Shown: positions 8,441 to 18,415, numbered from the stretch's first letter. The stretch: 64,000 nt of DNA from Bacillus mojavensis RO-H-1 = KCTC 3706 (GCF_000245335.1 NZ_JH600279.1:186001-250000), one strand, 5' to 3'. Numbers and translations: made by a program. Notes: generated by a model from the letters alone, not told the origin.

Positions 8441-10225
8441 TCAGACAATATATTTTTCAGCCTCGAACACACCCGCTGCCGCTTCACGTTTTTTCCGAAT
8501 GACATTTTTAGGCGTCACGCGTGTCAGCTTGCGGAGGGCCGAGAGCATCATACGGAGAGAATCTCCTTCTTCCATTGCAAGTAAAGATTCTTTCGCATGG
8601 GCTTCAATTTCATTAAAGGCTTCTTGAACGAAAATTTCTGTGTACAGCAGCTTTTGCGCTGCTTTATCGCTTCCTTGCGCGGCAATTGCCTTTTCCGTTC
8701 TGAGCACCGCTGATTCCATTGCATATACATTGCTGACAATATCAGCAACGTTTACGAGGATTTCTTGTTCGCGGTCGATCGCTTTTCCGTATTTTTGCGC
8801 GGCAAGGCCCGCGGCAAACAGGGCGATTTTTTTGGCTTGCTTGACGATATATTTCTCTTGCTCTAATACGCCAGTGCCCGGCTCCTCAGGCATAAGCATC
8901 ATGAGTTCTTCTTGAAGCGCCTGTGCTTTTTCAAAAAGAGGCAGCTCGCCTTTCATTGCTTTCTTCAGGAAGGTGCTTGGCACGATTAACCGGTTAATTT
9001 CATTGGTTCCTTCGAAAATTCGGTTGATCCTGGAATCCCGATAGGCTCTTTCCACTTCATACTCCTGCATAAATCCGTAGCCGCCGTGAATTTGCACACC
9101 TTCATCAACAATATAATCAAGCGTTTCAGAGCCAAACACTTTGTTAAGAGAGCATTCAATGGCGTATTCGGCAATGGACTTTGCTATTTGCCTTCCGTCC
9201 TTTTGGTCTTCAGCTGTGAACTGGCTCATATTGTCTTCAAACAGCCCAACGGTTCTGTACACGGAGCTTTCCATTGCGTACAGCCTTGATGCCATCGTCG
9301 CAATTTTTTCCTGTGTCAGCGAAAAGCCTGCGATCGGCGTTTTAAATTGGCGGCGCTGATTTGCGTAAGCGGCGGACAGCTCGATCACCCGTTTTGACGC
9401 GCCGATCGTTCCTACTGCAAGCTTGTAGCGGCCTATATTTAAAATATTAAAGGCGATAACATGCCCTTTGCCGATTTCTCCAAGAAGGTTTTCCTTCGGC
9501 ACCTCAGCCTGATCTAAAATGAGGGTTCTCGTCGATGAACCTTTAATTCCCATTTTCTTTTCTTCAGGTCCGGTTGATACGCCAGGAAAATCTTTTTCTA
9601 CAATAAAAGCGGAGAACTTTTCGCCATCCACTTTTGCGTAAACGACAAAGACATCGGCAAAGGCGGAGTTGGTAATCCACTGTTTTTCCCCGGTTAATAC
9701 GTAATGCGTTCCTGCTTCATTCAGCACCGCGGTCGTTTTTGCGCCTAACGCATCAGATCCGGAACCTGGCTCAGTCAGTGCGTACGCAGCGATTTTTTCC
9801 CCTGAAGCCAAATCAGGGAGATATTTTTTCTTTTGTTCTTCCGTTCCAAAGAAGACGATCGGCAAGGAACCGATACCGACATGCGCACCGTAAGAAAGTG
9901 AAAAGCTTCCCGCCCGCGAAAATTTTTCAGTGATCAGCGCCGAGCTGATTTTATCAAGACCCAGCCCGCCGTATTCCTCAGGAACATCGGCACCGAGAAG
10001 GCCGAGTTCTCCCGCTTTCTTTAAAAGCCGGACGGAATGTTCAAATTGATGGTTCTCAATTTCATCTATATGCGGCAGAACGTCTTGTTCAATGTAATCC
10101 TCCGTTGTTTTCGCAATCATTTTATGCTCGTCGGTGAAATCCTCCGGTGTATACATCTGATCATATGTGACTTCCTCTATTAAGAAGCCGCCGCCTTTTT
10201 GTACTTCAGCCGTTTTTCTCGTCAT
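8441..10225 (-). CDS. fadE: acyl-CoA dehydrogenase FadE
   Basis: A 594-residue FAD-dependent acyl-CoA dehydrogenase of the long form, with an extra C-terminal helical domain of about 180 residues after the usual 400-residue core. Core signatures are [12 protein letters not shown] for FAD and substrate contact, and [19 protein letters not shown] followed by [10 protein letters not shown], which holds the probable catalytic glutamate. It catalyses the first oxidation of beta-oxidation. It follows fadA by 14 bases and shares the FadR-regulated promoter upstream of fadN. Start at 10225 gives the family length. Confidence 0.94.
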   Translation of the reverse strand: MTRKTAEVQKGGGFLIEEVTYDQMYTPEDFTDEHKMIAKTTEDYIEQDVLPHIDEIENHQFEHSVRLLKKAGELGLLGADVPEEYGGLGLDKISSALITEKFSRAGSFSLSYGAHVGIGSLPIVFFGTEEQKKKYLPDLASGEKIAAYALTEPGSGSDALGAKTTAVLNEAGTHYVLTGEKQWITNSAFADVFVVYAKVDGEKFSAFIVEKDFPGVSTGPEEKKMGIKGSSTRTLILDQAEVPKENLLGEIGKGHVIAFNILNIGRYKLAVGTIGASKRVIELSAAYANQRRQFKTPIAGFSLTQEKIATMASRLYAMESSVYRTVGLFEDNMSQFTAEDQKDGRQIAKSIAEYAIECSLNKVFGSETLDYIVDEGVQIHGGYGFMQEYEVERAYRDSRINRIFEGTNEINRLIVPSTFLKKAMKGELPLFEKAQALQEELMMLMPEEPGTGVLEQEKYIVKQAKKIALFAAGLAAQKYGKAIDREQEILVNVADIVSNVYAMESAVLRTEKAIAAQGSDKAAQKLLYTEIFVQEAFNEIEAHAKESLLAMEEGDSLRMMLSALRKLTRVTPKNVIRKKREAAAGVFEAEKYIV

Positions 10226-10239
10226 TTGTTTTTCCCCCT

Positions 10240-11415
10240 TTAGCATAATTCAAATACGCCGGCTGCTCCCATCCCGCCGCCGATACACATTGTGACGACT
10301 CCAAATTGCTCGTTTCTCCGTTTCATTTCGTGAATCAGTGAGAGTGTCAGCTTTGTGCCCGTACATCCAAGCGGGTGCCCGAGTGCGATAGCGCCTCCAT
10401 TGACATTCACTTTCTCCTCATCAATCCCCAGCTCCCTGATGACTTGGATGGCTTGTGATGCAAACGCTTCGTTCAATTCGAACAGCCCAATGTCCTGCAG
10501 TTGAAGCCCGGCAAGCTTCAGTGCACGCGGAATGGCTTCGACGGGTCCGATGCCCATGACTTCCGGCGGCACCCCGCCAACGGCAAAGGAACGGAATTTG
10601 ACAAGCGGCGCCAAACCAAGCGCATCCGCTTTTTCGCGATCCATCAGCATGACAGCCGCCGCCCCGTCACTAGTTTGCGAGGAATTTCCGGCAGTGACTG
10701 TTCCGTCAACGGAAAAGGCCGGGCGCAGTGTGGCTAAAATATCTGCGGTCGTTTGCGGGCGTACACCTTCATCCTGAGAAAAAACAGTATGTTTTTCCTG
10801 AGGCTTATGGTTTTCGCCGATTTCTGTCACTCTGACTTCGACTGGGACAATTTCATCTTTAAATTTCCCCTCTGCAAGAGCTTTGGCAGCTTTCTGGTGA
10901 CTGCGCACTGCAAAAGCATCCTGATCTTCACGGGAAACGCCGTATTTTTTCGCAACCTGTTCTGCTGTGTGTCCCATGCTCATGTAATACTCCGGCGCTT
11001 TTTCGGCCAATGTGAGGTTCGGACGGGTCACGTGCCCCATCATCGGAACCTGTGACATGGATTCTGCTCCGCCTGCAATGGCTGTATCGTAAGCGCCAAG
11101 CATAATTTTTTCTGCCGCATATGCGATGGACTGAAGACCTGAGGAACAGTAGCGGTTGACTGTAATCGCCGGCACCGTATATGGCAGACCCGCAAGCGCG
11201 CCGATATTTCTCGCCATATTGAGCCCCTGTTCCGCTTCAGGTGTCGCACAGCCTATAATTAAATCGTCAATATTGCCCTCGTAACCGCCTGCTCGTTTCA
11301 GCGTTTCTTTCACGCAAATGGCTCCCAAATCATCCGGGCGAACGGTGGCCAATGATCCTTTTTTCGCTTTCCCAACCGGTGTTCTTGCTCCTGCCACAAT
11401 GACTGCCTCTTTCAT
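10240..11415 (-). CDS. fadA: acetyl-CoA C-acyltransferase (3-ketoacyl-CoA thiolase) FadA
   Basis: A 391-residue degradative thiolase. The acyl-accepting cysteine is in NRYCSSGLQS (near residue 91), and the C-terminal catalytic motifs NGGAIALGHPLGCTG and CIGGGMGAAG are intact. It cleaves 3-ketoacyl-CoA to acetyl-CoA and a shortened acyl-CoA, the last step of each beta-oxidation cycle. Ten bases separate it from fadN and 14 from fadE, so the three genes form one operon. Confidence 0.95.
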   Translation of the reverse strand: MKEAVIVAGARTPVGKAKKGSLATVRPDDLGAICVKETLKRAGGYEGNIDDLIIGCATPEAEQGLNMARNIGALAGLPYTVPAITVNRYCSSGLQSIAYAAEKIMLGAYDTAIAGGAESMSQVPMMGHVTRPNLTLAEKAPEYYMSMGHTAEQVAKKYGVSREDQDAFAVRSHQKAAKALAEGKFKDEIVPVEVRVTEIGENHKPQEKHTVFSQDEGVRPQTTADILATLRPAFSVDGTVTAGNSSQTSDGAAAVMLMDREKADALGLAPLVKFRSFAVGGVPPEVMGIGPVEAIPRALKLAGLQLQDIGLFELNEAFASQAIQVIRELGIDEEKVNVNGGAIALGHPLGCTGTKLTLSLIHEMKRRNEQFGVVTMCIGGGMGAAGVFELC

Positions 11416-11425
11416 AAACTCCCTC

Positions 11426-13794
11426 CTAGTTCCGTAAAGGTTTGCCTTTCACCAGCATATGCTGCATTCTCGCCTGAGATTTCGCCTCGCCTGCCAGACT
11501 TAAAAACGCTTCTCTCTCAATTTCTAATAAATACTCTTCATCCACCTCTGTACCGAACGGCACTTTTCCGCCGGCAATCACAAAAGCGAGTTTTTTTGCA
11601 ATTTTCATATCATGCTCAGATAGGTAGCCGGACAGCCTCATTTGCTCTGCACCGAGCAGAAGCGCGGCATAGCCTGTTTCCCCCGCCACCTTGACCTTTT
11701 CTTTTACAGGCGGCCGCCAGCCGGTATCGTATAAAGAGGCGGCTAGCTGCTTTGCATCGTACAGGAGGTGATCCTGGTTAGTGCTGATACGGTCAGCCTC
11801 TTTTAAAATATTCAGTTCCCGTGCCTCTTGGGCGGAAGTTGACACCTTAGCCATTGCAATCGTTTCAAAAGTTTTTATGGCCGCATTCATCGGATCAAGA
11901 CCGCGGCGAAGATGATTGATGTACAGTTCTTTATTGCCCCCTCCGCCAGGGATGAGGCCGACTCCTGATTCCACAAGTCCCATATAGGCTTCGCTTGCCG
12001 CTTGTATCCGTGCAGCAGGGAGACACACTTCCGTCCCTCCGCCGAGCGTCATGCCAAATGGAGCGGCAACAACAGGTTTCGTGCTGTATTTGATGTTCAT
12101 CATTGTCTCTTGAAAACGCCGTATCACCAAATCAACTTCCATAAAGTTGTCATCCTGCACTTCCATTAAGATCATGGCAAGATTGGCGCCTACGCAGAAA
12201 TTTTTTCCTTGATTGCCGATGACAAGCCCTTTGTAATTCCGCTCTGTTTCTTCCAATGCTTTGTTGATCATTTGAATGATGTCGAGCCCGATGGCATTGC
12301 TTTTCGAGTGAAATTCCAGAAGCGCTACATCGTCACCAAGATCGATCAAGCTCGCTCCGCTGTTTTTCGCAATGACGCCGTTTGTTTCTTTAACTGACTG
12401 TAAATGGATGCGTTTCTTGTTTTCTTTTACGGCCCTGTATTCGCCGCTTTCGTAATAAAGCACTGTTCCGTTTTCTCTGATGTAGAAGGTTTCATTCCCT
12501 TTGTCCAGCATATCTTTTATCCAGCCAGGAATCTCCGCTCCAAGCTGTTCAAGCTTTTCCGCCGACTGTCTGAGACCGATTGCATCCCAGATTTCGAATG
12601 GCCCCAGTTCCCAGCCGAATCCCCATTTCATGGCTTGGTCAATTGCATGAATATCGTCGGCGATTTCTCCGAGCAGCTGGGCTGAGTAAAGCAGCGTTTG
12701 CGACGTGATATTCCACAGCAGCCGGCCAGCCCTGTCTTCCGAATAAATAAGCGCTTTCATTTTGGCTTTTGTCCCTTTAGCCTGTTTTGCCGCTTCAAGA
12801 GCCGGCGTTTTCATCTTTGTCCGTTCTCCGTAAGTAAGCGTCATCGGGTCAAGCTCATAAATCGTTTTTCCTTCTTTTTTATAAAAGCCTTGACCGGATT
12901 TGCTTCCGATCCAGCCTTTTTGCAGCATGTCATTCATGAAGTCAGGCAGGCGAAATACTTCTTTTTCGTCTCCCTCTGCTTTGTCATACACGTTTCGGGC
13001 GACGTGGGCAAAAGTATCGAGGCCGACAACATCCAGCGTTCTGAAGGTTGCGCTTTTCGGTCTTCCGATCAGCGGGCCTGTGATGGAATCGACTTCTCCG
13101 ACCTGATAGCCGCCTTTCAGCATTTCTTGAACCGTAATGAGAAGTCCGTACGTCCCGATTCGGTTTGCGATAAAATTTGGTGTGTCCTTAGCTGTGACCA
13201 TACCTTTGCCGAGGACATTTTCACCGAAGGATGTCATAAACGCCAGGATGTCAGGATCAGTTTCCTTAATCGGAATGATCTCCAGCAGCTTTAAATATCG
13301 CGCCGGGTTAAAAAAATGCGTTCCGAGAAAATGAGCTTTAAAATCATCAGACCTGCCTTCAGCCATCGCCTGCACTGAGATGCCGGACGTGTTGCTCGAG
13401 ACGATGCTGCCCGGTTTCCGATGCTCATCCACGAGAGAGAAAATCTTCTTTTTGACCTCAAGATTTTCGACAACGACCTCAATAATCCAATCAGCTTCCT
13501 TCAGCTTATCGACATCATCTTCTAGATTGCCGGGAGTAATATAAGCGGTGTTTTGTGCTGACGTAAGAGGGGCGGGTTTTTGTTTCAGCAGCTTTTTCAC
13601 CGCAGATCTGCTCAGCCTGCTGCGCACCTCCGGACTTTCCTTGGTCAGCCCCTTTTCTCCTCTTCCTTCGTTAAATCGTTCGGCACAATATCAAGCAGCA
13701 GGACCGGAATTCCGATGTTAGCCAAATGCGCAGCAATACCGGAACCCATAACCCCCGATCCTAAAACGGCTGCTTTTTGAATGTGTTTGTGCAT
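11426..13794 (-). pseudogene. fadN: fadN, 3-hydroxyacyl-CoA dehydrogenase/enoyl-CoA hydratase, frameshifted
   Basis: The beta-oxidation bifunctional enzyme, in two reading frames. The start at 13794 encodes about 46 residues including the NAD-binding motif [14 protein letters not shown], then reaches a TGA at about 13645. The rest ([12 protein letters not shown] onward) is open in another frame down to 11426 and contains the dehydrogenase domain, the hydratase domain (NAIGLDII, GGGTEVCLPA) and an intact C-terminus. The break is in a run read as GAG-AAAA-GGGG-CTG; one more base restores a 789-residue protein, the length I expect. The downstream part could start at GTG 13627 but would lack the NAD motif. 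Either a true mutation or a homopolymer sequencing error. Confidence 0.9.
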
Positions 13795-13814
13795 GAGACA
13801 TCCCCCTTGATCGT

Positions 13815-13832
13815 TGAATGAATAATCATTCA
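13815..13832. promoter_or_regulatory. FadR operator upstream of fadN
   Basis: Perfect inverted repeat TGAATGA-ATAA-TCATTCA, matching the FadR (YsiA) box of B. subtilis. FadR, a TetR-family repressor released by long-chain acyl-CoA, would control fadN-fadA-fadE from here. The box is about 20 bases before the fadN start. Confidence 0.93.
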
Positions 13833-13970
13833 TTTTTTGGTCAAAAAAAATGGAAACCCGTTTCTTCTTTCATCATAAAAGATTTTTGTTTCGACTTCAA
13901 TAGCTAATTTGTTATTTTTTTGTAATGAAGCAGATAGAAGACGGGAAACTTAAACCCGGAGGTGAAGGGA

Positions 13971-14114
13971 ATGGTGAGAGAGAAAAAGAACCCGTCTTCA
14001 GCAGCAGTAAGCGCGGCGAGCGTAAAAGGAGATGCCGGTCCGACACAGCATTACGGCGGCGGAAAACGGACAAGCCAAAATCAGCAGTATAAGAAACATA
14101 ACATGGAACAATAA
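13971..14114 (+). CDS. sspG: minor small acid-soluble spore protein SspG
   Basis: A 47-residue ORF with GGAGGTGAAGG before its ATG and its own terminator. The composition is typical of minor spore proteins: Lys, Gln, Ala and Gly rich, hydrophilic, with no hydrophobic core (GPTQHYGGGKRTSQNQQYKK). I recognise it as SspG from its position between fadN and fadM and from its sequence, though this is from memory. It would be made late in sporulation. It is divergent from fadN. Confidence 0.75.
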   Translation: MVREKKNPSSAAVSAASVKGDAGPTQHYGGGKRTSQNQQYKKHNMEQ

Positions 14115-14116
14115 CA

Positions 14117-14145
14117 ATGCAGCCCGCGTCCCGCGGCTGCTTTCA
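14117..14145 (+). terminator. sspG terminator
   Basis: GC-rich stem GCAGCC-CGCG/CGCG-GCTGC starting five bases after the sspG stop and followed by TTTCACTTTTT. Its end abuts the convergent fadM stop. Confidence 0.75.
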
Positions 14146-15051
14146 CTTTTTGAAAATCCCTTTTAACACAAAAGCCGCATTAGCGGGTCTTTCGGCGATT
14201 CTTCTCATAAAGTAACTAAACCAATCGGTTCCATACGGGACATATACACGCATCTTGTATCCTTCCTTCACGAGTTCCTTCTGCCGCTCCGGCCTGATGC
14301 CATAAAGCATTTGAAACTCAAATTGGGACAATGGGATATGATGCTCGGCAACGAGTTTCTTCGTAAACGCAATGATGTCATCATCGTGTGTAGCGACGGC
14401 AGTATAGTTCCCGCTCAGCAGCTGCAGTTTAATCAAGCTCTGGAAGTGAAGGTCTGTTCCTTTTTTATCAGGGAACGTAACAGCCGTAGATTCCTTGTAA
14501 GCGCCTTTGACGAGTCTGAGATTCGGCTTCAGATCGTGCAGCTTACGGATATCTTCTGCCGCCCGGTAAAGATACGCCTGTATCACCGTACCCAGCATGT
14601 CAAATTCCTGCTTGCACTGCCTGTATATGGCAAGTGTCTGTTCATAATGTGAGTAGTCCTCCATATCGATCGTCACAGCCACGTCATTTTCCTTCGCAGC
14701 AGATAAAATGTCACGCAAATGTGAAACCGCCAGCTCTTCTGAAATATCGAGCCCTAATGACGTCAGCTTAAGGGAAAGCTCGGAATCTAACCGGTGTTCG
14801 GCAATCGCTTGAATGGCCTTCTTGCATTCTGCCGCGACTCGACTTGCTTCTTTATGTGTAGCCGCATACTCGCCTAAATAATCAATGGTTGTGCACAAAC
14901 CGGATTGATTCAGCTTTTTAATGGTCCGAACAGCCGATTCAATCGTGTCCCCCGCGACAAATCTCCGCGCCCCCAGCCGTGATCCGTATGCTTTGGCAAG
15001 TTTGGTGAGCGTTTTATTTTGAGATAAGAATAAAAACATATGTCTCAACAT
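14143..15051 (-). CDS. fadM: proline dehydrogenase-family protein FadM (YusM)
   Basis: A 302-residue FAD-dependent proline dehydrogenase (PutA-barrel) homologue. Visible family segments are VTIDMEDYS, RLVKGAYKES, ATHDDDII, FEFQMLYGIR and VYVPYGTDWFSYFMRRIAERP, so the barrel and the C-terminal substrate-binding arginines (RRIAERP) are intact. The reaction is oxidation of proline to pyrroline-5-carboxylate. B. subtilis has a second copy, PutB, in the put operon, and the role of this one is less clear. The ATG at 15051 has AGGAGG six bases upstream, better than the longer frame to 15105. It is a single gene, convergent with sspG. Confidence 0.88.
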   Translation of the reverse strand: MLRHMFLFLSQNKTLTKLAKAYGSRLGARRFVAGDTIESAVRTIKKLNQSGLCTTIDYLGEYAATHKEASRVAAECKKAIQAIAEHRLDSELSLKLTSLGLDISEELAVSHLRDILSAAKENDVAVTIDMEDYSHYEQTLAIYRQCKQEFDMLGTVIQAYLYRAAEDIRKLHDLKPNLRLVKGAYKESTAVTFPDKKGTDLHFQSLIKLQLLSGNYTAVATHDDDIIAFTKKLVAEHHIPLSQFEFQMLYGIRPERQKELVKEGYKMRVYVPYGTDWFSYFMRRIAERPANAAFVLKGIFKK

Positions 15052-15149
15052 CCAATTCCTCCTGACGATACAGCCTTCTTCAAAACACCTGTATATAACT
15101 CCCATACTGAAGGAAACATAAAACGAATAGAACGCAAAGGAGGATTACA

Positions 15150-15395
15150 ATGAACAATCAGCAGCAATCTCAAATGCCGCCCTCTGTCATTTCAACAAAG
15201 GATCATTTGTATCTGAATGACATGCTGAACTGGAATCTGCTCGCGATGAAAAAAGCGCATTTTATGGCGCAGCAGTGCCAGGATCAAACATTAAAACAAG
15301 AACTAGACCGCGTCGGACATATGCATCACGATCACTATCAAAGAATATTAAAGCACCTGCAGCCAGGCCAGCAGCAGTCCGGCTACATCCAATAA
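15150..15395 (+). CDS. small CotF-like spore coat protein (probably yuzN)
   Basis: An 81-residue protein with AAAGGAGG before the ATG. The central part (LYLNDMLNWNLLAMKKAHFMAQ) is the first half of the CotF/coat ferritin-like helical domain, with HMHHDHYQRILKHL completing it and a Gln-rich tail. Such proteins are structural spore-coat or spore-surface components. It is followed 12 bases later by a longer member of the same family, so the two form an operon, probably expressed in the mother cell. I think it is yuzN in strain 168 but am unsure. Confidence 0.8.
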   Translation: MNNQQQSQMPPSVISTKDHLYLNDMLNWNLLAMKKAHFMAQQCQDQTLKQELDRVGHMHHDHYQRILKHLQPGQQQSGYIQ

Positions 15396-15407
15396 GGAGG
15401 CGCCAAA

Positions 15408-15740
15408 ATGAATCAGCAAAATCAGAAAATCAGCAACCCGCAAACACCTGTGCCGACTACATCAGAAATGAATGACAGAGATTTCGTCAATGAGCTTTTG
15501 ACAACGGAAAAATACATGACCACTGCGTATTGCACTGCTCTGCACGAGTTCAGCCATGAATCTCTCTATCAGGATATTCAAACCATTTTTGATGAGTCAC
15601 AAAAAGCGCAAAGAAAACTGTATGATCTCATGTTCCAATATGGGTGGTATGCTGTTGAAGCAGAGGACGCCCAAAAGCTGCAGCAATCCTATCAAAAGTT
15701 CCAGCAGACCATTCAGCAGCAGTCTCCTTATCAGCAATAA
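15408..15740 (+). CDS. yusN: CotF-like spore coat protein YusN
   Basis: A 110-residue coat F family protein: Gln/Pro-rich N-terminus, then MNDRDFVNELLTTEKYMTTAYCTALHEFSH and a second helix pair (ESQKAQRKLYDLMFQYGWYAVEAED), ending in a Gln-rich tail. The LLTTEK-to-EFSH and MFQYGWYxVE segments are typical of this family. Likely spore coat. AAGGAGG precedes the ATG, in the 12-base gap after the upstream paralogue. Confidence 0.85.
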   Translation: MNQQNQKISNPQTPVPTTSEMNDRDFVNELLTTEKYMTTAYCTALHEFSHESLYQDIQTIFDESQKAQRKLYDLMFQYGWYAVEAEDAQKLQQSYQKFQQTIQQQSPYQQ

Positions 15741-15757
15741 AGTTTATCAATCAGATC

Positions 15758-15804
15758 AGCAAAAGGGTACGATGTGCTTTACTGGCATCTATCCTTTTTT
15801 TTTG
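15758..15804 (+). terminator. probable terminator after yusN
   Basis: An imperfect hairpin (AAAAGGGTACGATG paired with CATCTATCCTTTT) ending in nine T residues, shortly after the yusN stop. Confidence 0.6.
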
Positions 15805-15854
15805 TGTAAAATCAGTTGACTTTTCATTAACACTTATTTATATTTAATAAGCAT

Positions 15855-15890
15855 TAACTATTTTAATGCATTAAATATAAACAATAGTTA
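15855..15890. promoter_or_regulatory. candidate YusO operator
   Basis: Two nested inverted repeats just before the MarR-family gene yusO: an outer pair TAACTATT/AATAGTTA with a 20-base spacer and an inner perfect palindrome TTTAATG-CATTAAA. MarR regulators commonly repress their own operon through such sites, and YusO control of yusOP is the likely use. Confidence 0.65.
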
Positions 15891-15911
15891 TATTAAAGAG
15901 GAGAAATGAAG

Positions 15912-16358
15912 ATGAAGAGTGCGGATCAGTTAATGTCTGATATTCAATTATCGCTTCAGACGCTCTTTCAAAAGATACAGCCTGAAATGCTGGATAGCAT
16001 GGAGAAACAAGGGGTTACCCCCGCGCAGCTGTTTGTGCTCGCGAGCTTAAAAAAGAATGGCAGCCTTAAAATTTCTGAAATTGCCGAACGGATGGAGGTC
16101 AAGCCAAGCGCGGTTACGTTAATGGCAGACCGCCTTGAACAAAAAAATCTGATCGTCAGAAAACACAATACACAAGACAGGCGAGTCATTAATATCAGCC
16201 TTACCGATGAAGGAGACAGAAAGTTCGAGGACGTTTTGGCGGGCAGAAAAGCCATAATGGCACGATACCTTTCCTACCTGACAGATGAAGAAATGATGCA
16301 GGCAGCACATATTACGAAAAAGCTGGCACAAGCTGCTGCCGAAACCAATGAAAAGTAA
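15912..16358 (+). CDS. yusO: MarR-family transcriptional repressor YusO
   Basis: A MarR-type winged-helix protein of about 148 residues. The recognition helix region is KISEIAERMEVKPSAVTLMADRLEQKNLI, followed by the wing HNTQDRRVINISLTDEG, the family hallmark DRR. The start at 15912 has AGGAG eight bases upstream; the in-frame ATG at 15906 is too close. It is followed 25 bases later by an efflux pump gene, so it probably represses the pair until a toxic ligand binds. Confidence 0.9.
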   Translation: MKSADQLMSDIQLSLQTLFQKIQPEMLDSMEKQGVTPAQLFVLASLKKNGSLKISEIAERMEVKPSAVTLMADRLEQKNLIVRKHNTQDRRVINISLTDEGDRKFEDVLAGRKAIMARYLSYLTDEEMMQAAHITKKLAQAAAETNEK

Positions 16359-16383
16359 ATTAGGAAAAGAGGAAATGGATGAA

Positions 16384-17997
16384 ATGAGTAATGAAGGAAA
16401 ACAATCAAAACGGACTTTATTAATAACCGGCTTAATCATTGCCATGTTTTTCTCAGCCCTTGACGGCACCATTGTCGGAACTGCCATGCCGAAAATCGTC
16501 GGAGATCTTGGCGGTCTAAGCATGATGACCTGGCTGACTACAGCGTATTTGTTAACATCAACAACGGTCGTGCCGATCGCCGGTAAATTAGCCGACTTAT
16601 TGGGGCGCCGGATCGTCTATGTATCAGGTTTGCTTATTTTTATGGCTGCTTCAGCTCTGTGCGGAATGGCCAACAATATGACAGAATTAATTATTTTCCG
16701 CGGTTTGCAGGGAATTGGCGGAGGTATTATGATGCCAATGGCCATGATTGTCATTGGTGACTTATTTACAGGAAAACAGCGTGCCAAATTCCAAGGGGTC
16801 TTTGGTGCCATTTACGGACTTGCTTCTGTTATCGGTCCGCAAATCGGCGGCTGGATCGTTGATTCATTAAACTGGAAATGGGTTTTCTATATTAACCTTC
16901 CTGTTGGAATTATCGCCGTTATTTTTATCGCCAGAGGATTGCAGGGCCGTAAGCAGACTGGTCCGATCAACTTTGATATCGCCGGTATTTTTACAATGAT
17001 TGTCGGGGTTGTCAGCCTTCTTCTTGCCCTAAGCTTCGGCGGAAAAGATTACGCTTGGGGCTCATGGCAGATTCTCGGCTTGTTCGCTCTCGCATTGATT
17101 GGTATTGTGAGTTTTATTATTGTTGAGTCGAAAGCGAAAGAACCGATCCTTCCTATGTATCTATTTAAAAATAGAACATTTACGTTTTTGAACCTGATCG
17201 GCTTTTTTATGAGTATCGGAATGTTTGGCGCAATTACGTTTGTTCCTTTCTTTATGCAGGGAATTGTCGGTGTAAGCGCGTCTGAATCAGGGACGATTAT
17301 GACACCAATGATGATCTCAATGATTATCACAAGCATTATCGGCGGCCAGCTTGTTTACAAAATAGGAATTAAACCGCAAATCATAACAGGCATGCTGATT
17401 ATGGCTGGCGGATTCCTTCTGTTAACCACCTTGGACCTAGATACGAGCAAACTTATCGCAACATCCTATATGGCCATTATTGGTCTTGGAATGGGTCTTG
17501 TTATGCCGATTCTGACGCTGGCTTTACAGGAAAGCTTTTCGAAAGAGGAGCTTGGGGTCGTCACCTCTTCCAGCCAATTCTTCCGTTCTATCGGGGGCAC
17601 ATTCGGCATTACCATGCTGGGCGCTATAATGAACGCCCGATCCGGAAGCTTGCTGACTGATAAACTGGTTCCATATTTAGACTCGCTTCCGGCACAGGCA
17701 AACGCCTTTGCTTCTCAATTAAAGGGCATGATTGACACAAATCCGCAAGGGCTGCTGCAATCACTGTTCAGCCCGGACGCAATCAAACAAATTCCTGCGG
17801 CTTTCTCATCCCATGTCGTGCCGATTTTAAAAACATCATTAATGGATTCACTCCACAGTGTTTTTTATGCAGGCCTCATCTTTATCGCTGTCGGAGCTGT
17901 ATTTACCTTATTCTTAAGACCTATTAAGCTTTCGAATAAGAACACGGATGAACAAAAGGAAAAAGCGGCTCAAGCCGTTGAATCCCCTTCTCATTAA
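16384..17997 (+). CDS. yusP: multidrug efflux MFS transporter YusP
   Basis: A drug:proton antiporter of about 537 residues in the DHA2 (EmrB/QacA) family with some 14 membrane helices. The family motifs are GTIVGTAMPKI in helix 1, GKLADLLGRR in the loop after helix 2, GLQGIGGGIMMP in helix 4, and IGPQIGGWIVD as motif C of antiporters. It exports lipophilic drugs across the membrane. Start at ATG 16384 has AGAGG upstream; the ATG at 16375 is nearer that site. Operon with yusO. Confidence 0.9.
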   Translation: MSNEGKQSKRTLLITGLIIAMFFSALDGTIVGTAMPKIVGDLGGLSMMTWLTTAYLLTSTTVVPIAGKLADLLGRRIVYVSGLLIFMAASALCGMANNMTELIIFRGLQGIGGGIMMPMAMIVIGDLFTGKQRAKFQGVFGAIYGLASVIGPQIGGWIVDSLNWKWVFYINLPVGIIAVIFIARGLQGRKQTGPINFDIAGIFTMIVGVVSLLLALSFGGKDYAWGSWQILGLFALALIGIVSFIIVESKAKEPILPMYLFKNRTFTFLNLIGFFMSIGMFGAITFVPFFMQGIVGVSASESGTIMTPMMISMIITSIIGGQLVYKIGIKPQIITGMLIMAGGFLLLTTLDLDTSKLIATSYMAIIGLGMGLVMPILTLALQESFSKEELGVVTSSSQFFRSIGGTFGITMLGAIMNARSGSLLTDKLVPYLDSLPAQANAFASQLKGMIDTNPQGLLQSLFSPDAIKQIPAAFSSHVVPILKTSLMDSLHSVFYAGLIFIAVGAVFTLFLRPIKLSNKNTDEQKEKAAQAVESPSH

Positions 17998-18002
17998 TAG
18001 AG

Positions 18003-18034
18003 CAACCCGCGGACATAACCGCGGGGCTTTTTTA
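18003..18034 (+). terminator. yusOP terminator
   Basis: Perfect stem CCCGCGG-ACATAA-CCGCGGG followed by GCTTTTTTATT, immediately after yusP; its 3' end overlaps the end of the convergent yusQ. Confidence 0.9.
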
Positions 18035-18415
18035 TTCGATCATCTGAGCCCTTCCATCCCCAAAGGACCAATCTTCATCCTGATTTCCAGCCAGTATGAT
18101 AAACACATCTTCTTTTCTTACACCGAGCTCCGAATGAATCCGGCTTGCCACTGAATGGTAAAACGATTTCTTCTGCTCTGTTGTTCTTGAATCTTTCAAT
18201 GTAAAATGGATGTAAATCAGTTCATCTGTGCGCTCTACCTGTAAATAACACGGATCATAAAAAAATTCGCTTTTTTGGTATTGCCGGATCACTTGAAAGT
18301 AATCATCAGCCGGCACATTGATTTCTTCGATCATAGACTGGTGAATGGCACTGCTTAGTGTTTGAAGCCATTCTTTGCTTCTCCCCGCTCGTAAATGAAT
18401 CTGTACAAATGGCAT
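18032..18415 (-). CDS. yusQ: tautomerase-family protein YusQ
   Basis: A 127-residue protein of the 4-oxalocrotonate tautomerase superfamily in the two-domain (cis-CaaD/MSAD-like) length class. Pro-2 directly follows the initiator Met (MPFVQIHLRAGRS), as required for the catalytic N-terminal proline after Met removal. The second beta-alpha-beta unit starts at about residue 58 (TDELIYIHFTLKDSRTTEQKKSF). The natural substrate is unknown. It lies 20 bases after the SDR gene on the same strand and is likely co-transcribed with it. Confidence 0.85.
   Translation of the reverse strand: MPFVQIHLRAGRSKEWLQTLSSAIHQSMIEEINVPADDYFQVIRQYQKSEFFYDPCYLQVERTDELIYIHFTLKDSRTTEQKKSFYHSVASRIHSELGVRKEDVFIILAGNQDEDWSFGDGRAQMIE

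Noticed and set aside
12698..13294. 198-codon open frame on the plus strand
   Set aside because: Antisense to the conserved dehydrogenase region of fadN; Phe/Ser/Arg-rich composition without any domain, so a shadow.
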